NCBI GenBank assembly: GCA_040414495.1 | Contig: JBEDUI010000165.1 | Coordinates: forward strand, 1 to 45,954 | Length of the DNA stretch: 45,954 nucleotides | Reading direction: 5' to 3' | Source: DATAVB01 sp040414495 | Lineage (GTDB): Bacteria > Actinomycetota > Actinomycetes > Mycobacteriales > QHCD01 | Shown: positions 7,806 through 16,157 of the stretch, in pieces | Position numbering within the stretch: position 1 is the stretch's first letter | How the letters are laid out: each line of letters starts with the position of its first letter | Program-made: the position numbers and the translations under genes | The notes under the pieces: model-generated | Databases searched by the model: none | Seen by the model: only the letters and a program-made list of their open reading frames with translations | Told to the model about the DNA's origin: nothing

Positions 7806-8954
7806 TTAGTTACGCGAATTCGACGGCAATGGCGGAGGTGTCCAGCGGGTGATCTTCTCGATCGAGCGGAGCGTCAGCTTTTCCGGAGTGAACCGAATCG
7901 CCAGAATTCGCAGCGGCGCCGACACCCGGCCGTCGAGTTGCGCGAACCGACCGATCCGACGGGCCAGCTTGGCAATCGACTGTGTGCGCGGCCGGCGTTC
8001 CCGGTCGTAACGGGCCAGCGCGGCGCTCACGTCGGAATCGCCGGCCAGACAGGCTGCCAGCACGATCGCGTCCTCGATCGCCTGGCAGCCGCCCTGTCCG
8101 ACATCGGGGGTCATCGCATGCGCGGCGTCGCCCAGCAACGCGACCCGACCGTGCACATAGGACGGCAACGGTTCGAGGTCGAGGATGTCGTGGTGCAGCA
8201 CGCCGTCGCGTGGCGTTGCGTCCAGCAGGGCCGGGATCGGGTCGTGCCAGGAGCCGAACCGGCGCCGCACCTCGCCCCATTCGTCGGCGTACTGGACATC
8301 ACGCGGCGTATTGGCGACCGCGAACCAATAGAACCGGTCGCCACCCAGCTCGACAATGCCGAACCGTGTCCCACGCCCCCAGGTCTCGCCGACCTCATTG
8401 ACGGTCACCGCACCCGGCTTGGTCACCCCGCGCCAGGCCGTGTACCCGGCGTACCGCACCACGCGGTCCGGCCACAGGCTGCGGCGCACCACGCTGTCCA
8501 CCCCGTCGGCGGCCACCACCAGGTCGGCCGCCACGTGCTCGTCACCCGCGAGAACGCCGTTCGCATCGACGTCGGTAACCGCGACGCCGGTCCGCACCAC
8601 GTCGGCCGGGAGCGCGTCAATCAGTACGGAGTGCAGCTCGGCCCGGTGCAGCGCACGTACGTCGTTGACCTCCCGGCCGGCGGCTTCTTGCTCACTTGCC
8701 CGCAACACCACACGGCCGGACGGTTCGCGCAGCACGCCGCTGGCGCCGAGCTTCACCGACCGGTCCCGGACCGCATCGCCGATGCCGAGTTCGTCGAGCA
8801 CCCGCATCGCGTTCGGCCACAGCGTCAACCCGGCGCCGACCGGACCCAACTCGGTCGCCCGCTCCAGTACGGTGACCTGCCAACCGATGCGGTGCAGGGC
8901 GAGCGTGGCGGCCAGACCGCCGATGCCGGCCCCGACGATGACAGCGTGTCGCAT
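7806..8954 (-). CDS. FAD-dependent aromatic monooxygenase-like protein
   Basis: A 382-residue single-component flavoprotein monooxygenase resembling the salicylate/3-hydroxybenzoate hydroxylase (UbiH) group. These enzymes use NAD(P)H and O2 to hydroxylate aromatic rings. The N-terminal Rossmann motif VGAGIGGLAATLAL (6-19), the VVAADGVDS motif (central DG) and the LLGDAAHAMTPDVGQGG motif (FAD ribose site) are all present. The start MRHAVIVGAG is chosen because the Rossmann strand begins there; a 4-residue longer form is possible. It lies 16 bp after the sulfatase stop, the third gene of an apparent operon. The substrate cannot be read from sequence. Confidence 0.88.
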   Translation of the reverse strand: MRHAVIVGAGIGGLAATLALHRIGWQVTVLERATELGPVGAGLTLWPNAMRVLDELGIGDAVRDRSVKLGASGVLREPSGRVVLRASEQEAAGREVNDVRALHRAELHSVLIDALPADVVRTGVAVTDVDANGVLAGDEHVAADLVVAADGVDSVVRRSLWPDRVVRYAGYTAWRGVTKPGAVTVNEVGETWGRGTRFGIVELGGDRFYWFAVANTPRDVQYADEWGEVRRRFGSWHDPIPALLDATPRDGVLHHDILDLEPLPSYVHGRVALLGDAAHAMTPDVGQGGCQAIEDAIVLAACLAGDSDVSAALARYDRERRPRTQSIAKLARRIGRFAQLDGRVSAPLRILAIRFTPEKLTLRSIEKITRWTPPPLPSNSRN

Positions 8955-8970
8955 ACCAACCCCCACTGCT

Positions 8971-10389
8971 TCAGCCCAAGAGCGCCGACACCGGCCGACC
9001 GGGCACCAACTGACCGCCGGCCACGAAACCCTCGGGCCGGTCCGCCAGCGTTTTGATCATCCGACTCCGCCACTGCCGAACCCGGTCAACAGCAGCAGAA
9101 TCGCGGCCGAGATCGTGCAACTCGTGCGGGTCGAGCGACAAATCGAAAAGCTGCTCAACGCCGGTACCCGAGCACCAGATGTACTTCTGCACGCCGTCGG
9201 TCAACCACTGGATCGACTGACCGAACGCGGTGTGCTCGCCATGCAGGACTTCCCGCCAGGGCACCGATTCCCCCCGCGCCAACGGAATCGCGCTGCGTCC
9301 GTCCAATCCGTCCGGCACCGGTACCCCGGCCGCGTCGAGCAGGGTCGGGAATACGTCGCGCAGCTCGAGGAGGTCGGGTCGAATTCCGGCCGGAATTCCG
9401 GGCCCGGCGATAATGAACGGAATATGCGCGGATCCCTCGTACGGCAGGGATTTACGGAACAGGTGATGATCGCCCATCAACTCGCCGTGGTCGGAAATGA
9501 AACAGACGATGGTGTCGCGCGCGAGGCCCAACGCGTTCAATTCCTCCAGCAGTCGTTCGACCTGTTGGTCGATGTGCGACATGTGGCCGTAATAGCCGGC
9601 CCGCGCCCGATGCAAAAGCCGCGGGTCATAGCGGGCGACGGGGGATTCCGGGGAGACCGAATTCTCGAATTCGCGCCACAATCCGGTCCAGTCGCCGACC
9701 GGCGGCGCCGGCATCGACTGGCCCAGGTACTGCTCGAATGCCCACGCCGGCGGGTCGTACGGCGGATGCGGCCGGTGGAACGAGGCGTACAGAAAGAATG
9801 GCCGCTCGGTGTCGCGTTCCCGGAGGAATTCGATCGAACGGGTGGCGACCCAGCTTGAGGGATGGACGTATTCGGGCTTGTCCCAGGGCCGCGCCACGAT
9901 CGAATTGCAGTTCAAACCGTGGTCGACGTAATCGGCGTCGTAGCCCATTTTCTCCCGCAGCCACGGGACGTAATCGTCGATCTCGGCCAGGTCCTCGTGA
10001 TGGCGGCGACCGAAATGCAGGTACCCGTCGTGCAGCGCGACGTGTTCGAAACCCATCCGCCGCCGCTCCGGATAAACGTGCATCTTGCCGACGGCCTGGG
10101 TCTGGAATCCGGCCTTGGTGAATTCGCCGGCCATGGTGACCGGGTATTCCCACGGAACGCCGTCCTGGTAACCGATCCGGCCGTGGTGCTCCTGACTCAG
10201 ACCGGTGAACAACGCGGCCCGGGCCGGAACGCAGGTCGGGGTGGCCGAATAGGCCCGGGTGAACCGGGTCCCGGTATTCATCCACCCGTCGAGGTAGGGC
10301 GTCATGACGACCGGATGACCGGCCGCGGAGAAGCAGTCACCCCGCCATTGGTCGACGCAGATCAGGACGACGTTCGGTTGGTCGGCCAT
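8971..10389 (-). CDS. Sulfatase (formylglycine type)
   Basis: A 472-residue member of the alkaline-phosphatase-like superfamily. The sulfatase signature C-x-P-x-R is CVPAR at 53-57, preceded by PT and followed by AALFTG; Cys53 would be oxidised to formylglycine. Metal ligands are suggested by CVDQWRGD near the N-terminus and SDHGELMGDHHLFRK in the central region. No signal peptide is present, so it acts in the cytoplasm. No formylglycine-generating enzyme is in the window. It sits between the TmrB-like gene (20-bp gap) and the monooxygenase, which suggests turnover of one sulfated or aromatic compound. That link is inference. Confidence 0.9.
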   Translation of the reverse strand: MADQPNVVLICVDQWRGDCFSAAGHPVVMTPYLDGWMNTGTRFTRAYSATPTCVPARAALFTGLSQEHHGRIGYQDGVPWEYPVTMAGEFTKAGFQTQAVGKMHVYPERRRMGFEHVALHDGYLHFGRRHHEDLAEIDDYVPWLREKMGYDADYVDHGLNCNSIVARPWDKPEYVHPSSWVATRSIEFLRERDTERPFFLYASFHRPHPPYDPPAWAFEQYLGQSMPAPPVGDWTGLWREFENSVSPESPVARYDPRLLHRARAGYYGHMSHIDQQVERLLEELNALGLARDTIVCFISDHGELMGDHHLFRKSLPYEGSAHIPFIIAGPGIPAGIRPDLLELRDVFPTLLDAAGVPVPDGLDGRSAIPLARGESVPWREVLHGEHTAFGQSIQWLTDGVQKYIWCSGTGVEQLFDLSLDPHELHDLGRDSAAVDRVRQWRSRMIKTLADRPEGFVAGGQLVPGRPVSALLG

Positions 10390-10409
10390 GCTGGCGTGCG
10401 TCCTCTCGG

Positions 10410-10943
10410 TCAGCCGGTCAGTGGGGCGGGTTGCGGCAGGGCCGCGAAGATACGGTCGGCCGCCTGGGCCGGCGATAATTCGGTCGTATCCACGATCAGG
10501 TCGGCGGCCTGCGCCATCCAGGACCGGGCCTGTTGGAATTCGGCCAGATGGTCCAGCCGCCAGCCGATCGCCAGGTCAGATCCTTCGATCCGGCGGCGCA
10601 TCGTTGCCTCGTCGGCCTCCAGCAGTACGTGGAAGATCTCGCCGCCACGTTCGCGAATCCGGCCGCTGATCTCGGTCCAGTACTGCTCGTGCAACACGGT
10701 CTGCACGGCGACCGGAATACGGTCAGAGAATTCCAGCAGCTCGAGCGCGGTTTCGGCGACCAAGGCGCGCCATGGCCGCCAGTGCTGGAAATCGGTGACC
10801 GGCTCGATATCCGTGAGCATCGGCCGGAGCAGAAAGCCGACGCGTTCGGCGTCGAATTCGTACGAGCCAGGAATTCGGCTGATCAGTTCGGCGGCCGTGC
10901 TGGTCTTGCCCGCCCCGAAGGTGCCGTTCAGCCAGATCAGCAT
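10410..10943 (-). CDS. TmrB-like P-loop ATPase/kinase
   Basis: A 177-residue P-loop protein starting MLIWLNGTFGAGKTSTA, with Walker A GTFGAGKTS at 7-15. The opening, the YEFDAERVGFLLRP stretch and overall length resemble Bacillus TmrB, the tunicamycin-resistance ATP-binding protein. Many actinobacterial relatives are annotated only as AAA-family ATPases. The ATG at 10943 is preferred to one three codons upstream because TAGCAT lies 7 bases before it (leaderless) and the family begins at this motif. It is first of three same-strand genes. Drug resistance or small-molecule phosphorylation is possible but not shown. Confidence 0.75.
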   Translation of the reverse strand: MLIWLNGTFGAGKTSTAAELISRIPGSYEFDAERVGFLLRPMLTDIEPVTDFQHWRPWRALVAETALELLEFSDRIPVAVQTVLHEQYWTEISGRIRERGGEIFHVLLEADEATMRRRIEGSDLAIGWRLDHLAEFQQARSWMAQAADLIVDTTELSPAQAADRIFAALPQPAPLTG

Positions 10944-10981
10944 GCCGATCATGCTATCGGTCCGTACTGCGAAAACAGCTT

Positions 10982-11013
10982 GGGCGCGGTCCTCGGTGTG
11001 AGGAACCGCGCCC
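10982..11013 (-). terminator. Terminator hairpin after the DHA2 exporter
   Basis: A GC-rich stem of about 13 bp (GGGCGCGGT.CTC against GAG.AACCGCGCCC) with a short GGTGT loop lies 22 bp beyond the exporter stop, just upstream of the TmrB-like gene. Confidence 0.65.
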
Positions 11014-11035
11014 GAGCGCCGATGGGGAGATCGGC

Positions 11036-12637
11036 TTAATCGGCGACCAGAACCGGCTGCTGCTGGGGCTCACCCTCGCTGGCCTGCTTCGGGGCGCTAC
11101 CCCGCAGCGGCACCTCCTTGAGGAACAGCGAGATCAGGAACGCCAGCACGCCGAAGGCGATCGCCACGGTGAATACGGTCGTGATCGCGTTGGTCACCGC
11201 GTGCTGATAGACAGCCAGGGCCGCGGCCGGCAGCTTGTCCAGCACCGACGGGTCGACGTTCGTCCCGGCCTTGGCCATCCCCGACGCGCTGCCGGTGAGG
11301 CCGTGGCTCAACTGGTGGGTGAAGATCGCGCCGAAGATCGACACCCCGAACGAGCCGCCGATGGTACGGAAGAACGTCGAAGTGCTGCTGGCCACGCCAA
11401 TGTCCTTCTGCGCCACGCTGTTCTGCGACACCGTCATCGTGACGTTCATCAGGAAGCCCAGCCCGACGCCGACCACGACCATGTACAGCGAGCTGACCAG
11501 CCGGGTCGTGCCCACGGTCATCATCGACAGCAGGAACAGACCGAGCGCGAGCGCCACGCCGCCGAAGATCGGCAGCAACCGGTAGCGACCGGTGCGGGTC
11601 ATGATCTGCCCGGACACCAGGCTGGTGACCATCATGCCCAGCAGCATCGGCAACAGCAGCAGGCCGGAGTTCGTGGCCGAGGCGCCCTGCACGATCTGCT
11701 GATAGAACGGCAGGAAGATCATTCCACCGAACATCGCGAACCCGACCAGGAACGCCAGCGCGGTCACCAGGCTGAAGTTCCGGTTGGCGAAGACGTGCAG
11801 CGGCAAGATCGGCTCGTCCACCCGCAGTTCGACCACGATGAAGGCCACGGTGGCCAGCACCCCCACGATCCCGAGGCCGATGATCTGCGCCGACGCCCAG
11901 GCGTACTGCGTACCGCCCCAGGTCGCGAGCAACACCAGCGAGCTGGCGGCCAACGTCATCAGGCCGGCGCCGACGTAGTCGATCTTGTGGCTGACCTTGC
12001 GCTCGCTCGCCCGATACGTCACCCCGATGACCGCGAGCGCGATGACGCCCAGTGGCAGGTTGACGTAGAACGACCAGCGCCAGGACAAGTGGTCGGTGAG
12101 GAAGCCGCCGACCAACGGACCGCCGATCATCGCAACCGCCATCACCGCGGACATGTAGCCCTGCAGCCGACCCCGATCCCGCGGCGGGACCAGCTCGCCG
12201 ATGATCGACATCACGCCGACGATCAGGCCGCCGGCGCCCAGACCCTGTAGGCCCCGGAAGATGATCAGCTCGGTCATGCTCTGGGCCAGGCCGGAGAGGG
12301 CCGACCCGGCCAGGAACACGACGATCGCGAACATGAACAGCCGCTTGCGGCCGTAGAGGTCGCCGAGCTTGCCGTAGAGCGGGGTCGAGACGGTGGTCGC
12401 GAGGGTGTACGCGGTCACCACCCAGGCCAGGTGCGTCGCGCCGCCGAGCTCGCCCACGATGCGGGGCATCGCCGGACCGACGATCATGTTGTCCAGCATC
12501 GCCAGCAACATCGCGAGCAACAGGCCGGGCAGCACGAGTAGTACCTCGCGCGGCAACCCGCCTTTGCTCTCGGCTGCGGTTCCGGCCGACGGGCCGGTCC
12601 GGCCGGTGTCGGTGGAACGCGATCGCAGAGTGGACAT
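11036..12637 (-). CDS. MFS multidrug exporter, DHA2 (14-helix) type
   Basis: A 533-residue proton-coupled drug exporter of the EmrB/QacA branch. The helix-1 motif LDNMIVGPAMPRIVGEL, motif A GKLGDLYGRKRLF in the first cytoplasmic loop and motif C IGGPLVGGFL are visible. About 14 hydrophobic segments fit the DHA2 fold. The start MSTLRSRS is favoured by GGGGAG 7 bases upstream. It is divergent from the TetR gene at 12768 with three palindromic sites between them, so it is very probably the repressor's target. The exported compound is unknown. Confidence 0.93.
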   Translation of the reverse strand: MSTLRSRSTDTGRTGPSAGTAAESKGGLPREVLLVLPGLLLAMLLAMLDNMIVGPAMPRIVGELGGATHLAWVVTAYTLATTVSTPLYGKLGDLYGRKRLFMFAIVVFLAGSALSGLAQSMTELIIFRGLQGLGAGGLIVGVMSIIGELVPPRDRGRLQGYMSAVMAVAMIGGPLVGGFLTDHLSWRWSFYVNLPLGVIALAVIGVTYRASERKVSHKIDYVGAGLMTLAASSLVLLATWGGTQYAWASAQIIGLGIVGVLATVAFIVVELRVDEPILPLHVFANRNFSLVTALAFLVGFAMFGGMIFLPFYQQIVQGASATNSGLLLLPMLLGMMVTSLVSGQIMTRTGRYRLLPIFGGVALALGLFLLSMMTVGTTRLVSSLYMVVVGVGLGFLMNVTMTVSQNSVAQKDIGVASSTSTFFRTIGGSFGVSIFGAIFTHQLSHGLTGSASGMAKAGTNVDPSVLDKLPAAALAVYQHAVTNAITTVFTVAIAFGVLAFLISLFLKEVPLRGSAPKQASEGEPQQQPVLVAD

Positions 12638-12671
12638 CGATAGTCTCCCCATCTAGCGTTGTAGCCACTGA

Positions 12672-12734
12672 CTAGCCGGCCGGCTAGCAGACTTACTAGC
12701 CGTACGGTAAGCTACTTACTAGCCGGCCGTCAAG
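12672..12734. promoter_or_regulatory. Three operator-like palindromes (CTAGCCGnnCGGCTAG)
   Basis: Three 16-bp sites share one consensus: CTAGCCGGCCGGCTAG at 12672-12687 (perfect palindrome), CTAGCCGTACGGTAAG at 12696-12711 and CTAGCCGGCCGTCAAG at 12719-12734. They are spaced 24 and 23 bp apart and each follows an A. They fill the divergent exporter/TetR interval, which fits TetR-dimer operators of graded strength. Confidence 0.8.
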
Positions 12735-12767
12735 TAGGCCGGATGAACGAAGTGGGGCAGTAGGGCC

Positions 12768-13334
12768 ATGACGGAACACCACGGTGACACCCGGACCCGG
12801 ATCCAGCAGGTCGCGTTCGATTTGTTCGCCACGCAGGGCTACGAGAAGACGTCGCTACGCGAGGTCGCTGAGCGCCTGGGTGTGACCAAGGCGGCGCTGT
12901 ACTACCACTTCAAAACCAAGGAAGAGATCGTGCAGAGCACGGTCGAGGACTACCTGCGCGGCATCGACGAGCTGATCGCCTGGGCCGAAGAGCAGCCGCG
13001 CACGTTGGAGACCCGCCAGGAGCTGATCCGTCGGTACGCCCACCTGGTCGCCGCCGGTGGCCGATCGATGCGGTTCTTCCACCAGAATCCGGCCCACGGG
13101 GCCAAGCTCGGCGAGGAATTCCGGGCCCGGATGCACAGGCTGTTCGGGCTGCTGGTCGACGAGGACGCCGAGCTGACCGAAAAGATCCGGGCCGTACTGG
13201 CCCTGTTCGGTCAGGCCGTGAGCGTGATGATGACCAGCGAGGAGTCGAAGATGCCGGGCGGACCGTACGAGCCGGATGAGGTTCGTAAGGCCTCGGTCGA
13301 GGTCGCGTTGGATCTGCTGGAGCCGCGGCCTTAG
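12768..13334 (+). CDS. TetR/AcrR-family repressor, likely of the exporter
   Basis: A 188-residue one-component regulator. The N-terminal helix-turn-helix spans about residues 25-50 (TSLREVAERLGVTKAALYYHFKTKEEIV split over the motif). The rest is the helical ligand-binding domain. Its position, divergent from the DHA2 exporter with three matching palindromes in the gap, points to autoregulation and control of export by a bound drug. Its stop overlaps the stop of the convergent acidic-protein gene (13331-13334), so no separate terminator is present. Confidence 0.93.
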   Translation: MTEHHGDTRTRIQQVAFDLFATQGYEKTSLREVAERLGVTKAALYYHFKTKEEIVQSTVEDYLRGIDELIAWAEEQPRTLETRQELIRRYAHLVAAGGRSMRFFHQNPAHGAKLGEEFRARMHRLFGLLVDEDAELTEKIRAVLALFGQAVSVMMTSEESKMPGGPYEPDEVRKASVEVALDLLEPRP

Positions 13335-13894
13335 CTCTCGGGGTGCCAGAAGGCGGCGAGAGAACGTACGGCCGGGTCGTCGGAGTTCAGCGCCGCGTCC
13401 CAGGACGGTTCGCCCTCGGACCCGTCGGCGCTGTGCAGTGAGTCCAGCAACTCCTCCGGCGAGGCCGCCGGAGCGCTCTGGTCGAGGTCGACATCCGTGT
13501 GCTCGCCGCCGAGCAGGCCGGGGTCAACCCACTCCTGCCCGTCGGCCGGACTGACCGTGACCTCGGTCAGATCCAGGTGCGGTGGGTACGTGTCGTCGCC
13601 GGCAACGAGGTGGTCGGCGCCGGCGGATTCGGCCAGGGACTCGGGCAGCTCGGTTTCGGTGTGCGGGTCGGTCTGCTCGTGGTCGGCGACGTGGCCGAAG
13701 TCGTCGTGCTCGTACGTCTCATGCCCGAGGTCGCTTGCCTCGAGGTTGTCGTGGCCGAGTCCACCGTCGAGGCTCGAGTTGTCGAGGCCGGAGTCGTGGA
13801 AGCCGTGGTCGGCGTCGAACGGGTCGTGCGCGAAACCGGATTCGTGGCCGCCGAGGCCGTCATCACCGAAGCCAAACGGCTCGTGTTCGCTCAT
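13331..13894 (-). CDS. Acidic His/Gly-rich protein, last gene of the dynamin operon
   Basis: A 187-residue, strongly acidic protein with no membrane segment or signal. Residues 1-75 are a low-complexity run of short degenerate units built on GLGGHES, GFHDSGLD, GLGHDN and DLGHET, rich in Gly, His and Asp. The C-terminal part contains ordered-looking segments (PEELLDSLHSADG and DPAVRSLAAFWHPES). Its ATG overlaps the upstream dynamin stop (ATGA), so it is translationally coupled. In mycobacteria the ini operon also carries a Gly-rich partner (IniB). The resemblance is compositional and positional only; I could not see an IniB N-terminal domain. Confidence 0.75.
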   Translation of the reverse strand: MSEHEPFGFGDDGLGGHESGFAHDPFDADHGFHDSGLDNSSLDGGLGHDNLEASDLGHETYEHDDFGHVADHEQTDPHTETELPESLAESAGADHLVAGDDTYPPHLDLTEVTVSPADGQEWVDPGLLGGEHTDVDLDQSAPAASPEELLDSLHSADGSEGEPSWDAALNSDDPAVRSLAAFWHPES

Positions 13895-15750
13895 CGACTC
13901 CCACCTCCCATAGCTACGGCACCCGTCGGCAGTGCGGGGCCCGAACCCGCGCGCAACCCGGGCAACAGCCCGTCGATTTGCGCAACCACCCCGCGTACGA
14001 CGCTCTGTTGCGCAATGAGTTCCTTGCGTCGCTTGTCCTTTTCCTGCGCGTCGAGCCGCAGCGCGTCGTCGATCTCCCGGATCTCCCCGTCCAGGGCCTC
14101 GATCCGGCGTTGCAGCGCGGCGTCGAGAGCGAGCGTCAACGCGTGCTCGGCGTCGATGAACTGGCTGGCGACCTCGGCCTCCATCGTCGCCCGGGCCTCG
14201 GTCAACGTCTCGCTGACCCAGAGCTTGACGTGGTTCTTCTCCGCCACGTGCTTGCGTGAACGCACCATCCAGGTCGTGGCCACCAGCCCGATACCGATCG
14301 AGATCGGGGCCACCACGACACTGGCGACGCCAACGCCGACCAGCGCCGGCAGGTAGGCGATCATCCGGCCGGCCGCGAGTCCGGTCGCGACCCCGCCGTA
14401 GACCACGATCTTGTCCTCCATCGTGGCCGAGCGCTTCTCCGGCGGAGCCACCGGTTCCGGCAGTTGGGTCCGGGTCAGCCCGGCGTAGACCTCTTCCAGC
14501 TCGTCCGGTGCGAACATGTCCCGCAGCACGGTGTCGGTCACCACCCGCAGCCGACCGGCCAGTCGGTCGAAGATCCGCAGGCTGGTGGCGTGCAACGCCG
14601 CGTCGATGTCCTGCGGTAGCCGGGCCATCGTCTCCTTGTCGGCCCGGTCGATCGCGGTCCGCCAGTTGTGCAGGCCGTCGCGGACCTCCCGCTGTACGTC
14701 GTGCATCGAGTCCATCCGGGCCCGGGCGATCTCGGCCCGTAGCTTCAGCTGCCAGGTCCGGCTCTCCGACCTGCGGCTGGCCACGAGCTTCTCCCGCTCC
14801 GCCCGTAGCTCCACCACCTTGGCCGGGTCCGGGTCGACCGCCGACTTCCGCAACGCCAGGTCGCGGTAGTGCCCCGCCAGCTGGGTCCGGGCTGACCGCA
14901 ATACGTTGGCCTGGTGCAGCGCGGTGCCGCGGGCGGCCACCTTACGTTGCAGGGTCAGCTGCAGGGCGATGACCTGGGATTCGGTACGCAGTACGCCGGC
15001 CAGTTCGGGGGTCGGCAGCGCGGCGGCCTGCTCGAACAGGCGGCTGGAGACGGGAAGCAGCTCGGCATCGGCGAACCGCGGCGCGTGCTCCTTCAGCAGC
15101 GCCTTGTCGTCCTCCACGATCTGCCGCCAGCCCCGGTACGCGTCGATCTTGGTCACCGCGAACATCACGAGATCGACCGACTCGCTGGCCTTACGTAGGA
15201 AATCCAGCTCGTGGCTGGTGAACGGGGCCGAGGCGTCGACCACGAACAGCAGCGCGGTCGCCTGCCCCGCCGCCCGCAGCGCGATCTCCCCGTGCACCGA
15301 CTCCAGCCCGCCGACCCCGGGCGTGTCGACCAGGCTCAGGTTCTGCAGCAACGGCGACGGGCAGTCGATCTCGATCATCCGCGGCGCGACCTGACCTTCG
15401 GGCAGCTGGCCCAGGCCGGTCGCCCAATCGCGGAGCCGGTTCAGCTCGATCGGCACCGGGCTCGGCGAACCGGGGAAGACCGCGCGGGCCGCCGGCTGGG
15501 CTCCGTACTGGATGGTCAGGTACGTACTGGTGGCGACCTGGGCGTCGACCGGCGAGAGGCCCGGCACGTTCACCAGCGCGTTGATCAGCGAGCTCTTGCC
15601 GCGCTTGGTCTCCCCCACGACCACGATCGTCGGTCGACCGGGCGGCACCTGCCGGACCCGGCTGATCTCGGCCGCGCCGTCCGGCCGTACCGGTGTCAGG
15701 ACGCTGACCGCCTTGTCGATGACGGCGTCGACGGATACGGGTGCGGTCAT
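13891..15750 (-). CDS. Dynamin-like GTPase with membrane-inserting segment (IniA-like)
   Basis: A 619-residue bacterial dynamin. GTPase motifs are G1 GETKRGKSS (46-54), a G2 threonine in the VATSTY region, G3 DTPG (142-145) and G4 TKID (200-203). Long helical neck/trunk regions follow. A hydrophobic stretch at about 447-496 between charged flanks is the likely membrane-binding paddle, as in mycobacterial IniA. A C-terminal coiled-coil-like region (EALDGEIREIDDAL) completes the fold. Family members tubulate or fuse membranes using GTP. It overlaps both neighbours by four bases (ATGA). Confidence 0.9.
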   Translation of the reverse strand: MTAPVSVDAVIDKAVSVLTPVRPDGAAEISRVRQVPPGRPTIVVVGETKRGKSSLINALVNVPGLSPVDAQVATSTYLTIQYGAQPAARAVFPGSPSPVPIELNRLRDWATGLGQLPEGQVAPRMIEIDCPSPLLQNLSLVDTPGVGGLESVHGEIALRAAGQATALLFVVDASAPFTSHELDFLRKASESVDLVMFAVTKIDAYRGWRQIVEDDKALLKEHAPRFADAELLPVSSRLFEQAAALPTPELAGVLRTESQVIALQLTLQRKVAARGTALHQANVLRSARTQLAGHYRDLALRKSAVDPDPAKVVELRAEREKLVASRRSESRTWQLKLRAEIARARMDSMHDVQREVRDGLHNWRTAIDRADKETMARLPQDIDAALHATSLRIFDRLAGRLRVVTDTVLRDMFAPDELEEVYAGLTRTQLPEPVAPPEKRSATMEDKIVVYGGVATGLAAGRMIAYLPALVGVGVASVVVAPISIGIGLVATTWMVRSRKHVAEKNHVKLWVSETLTEARATMEAEVASQFIDAEHALTLALDAALQRRIEALDGEIREIDDALRLDAQEKDKRRKELIAQQSVVRGVVAQIDGLLPGLRAGSGPALPTGAVAMGGGSR

Positions 15751-16157
15751 TGGTCCGGTCCGTTCTGGTCCTTGGCGGTCTGCTGGTAGACCGTGACGAC
15801 CGGCGGCCGGATCTCCTCGCCGCGGTCGGAGTAGCCGGGCAGCTCGGTCTCGGCGACCGTGTTGTGCAGCGCCGGGTCGTCGGTCGGCGCGCTCGCGGCC
15901 GCTTCGTGCTGTGCCGGGTCGAACGCCTCGCCGTCGGGCCGGACGGTGGTGATCCCGATCTCGGCCAGGCCGGCGTCGATGCGGTCGGCGACGGCCTTGC
16001 TGCTGACCCGGTCCCGGGCGTACAGGCAGAGCGAGATCAACGCGGTCCGCTCCTCCCGGAGGCGGACCACCTCGCTCTCGATGTCGAGCTCGACAACCGG
16101 CTCGGCCGGCAGCAGCTCGGCGGGCATCGCCTCGTCCTGTTTGCGGCGGAAGATCAT
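15747..16157 (-). CDS. GrpE-like nucleotide-exchange protein inside the dynamin operon
   Basis: A 136-residue protein. A short helical N-terminus (IESEVVRLREERTALI) is followed by a beta-rich head with GrpE landmarks: EIGITTVRPDGEAFDPAQHEA and then VAETELPGYSDRGEEIRPPVVTVY (both split by family-typical spacing). GrpE releases ADP from Hsp70. The long N-terminal coiled coil of housekeeping GrpE is much shortened. The start has GGAGG 7 bases upstream and overlaps the preceding dynamin stop (ATGA). Encoding an Hsp70 exchange factor between two dynamins suggests that a chaperone controls dynamin assembly. The transmembrane Hsp70-like protein at 28518-30395 is an obvious candidate partner, by inference. 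Confidence 0.72.
   Translation of the reverse strand: MIFRRKQDEAMPAELLPAEPVVELDIESEVVRLREERTALISLCLYARDRVSSKAVADRIDAGLAEIGITTVRPDGEAFDPAQHEAAASAPTDDPALHNTVAETELPGYSDRGEEIRPPVVTVYQQTAKDQNGPDQ

Noticed and set aside
11097..12668. Arg-rich minus-strand ORF overlapping the exporter
   Set aside because: Alternative frame of the exporter gene; the other frame holds all MFS motifs.
13331..13894. Calling this gene iniB
   Set aside because: Only composition and position resemble IniB; its N-terminal domain was not seen.
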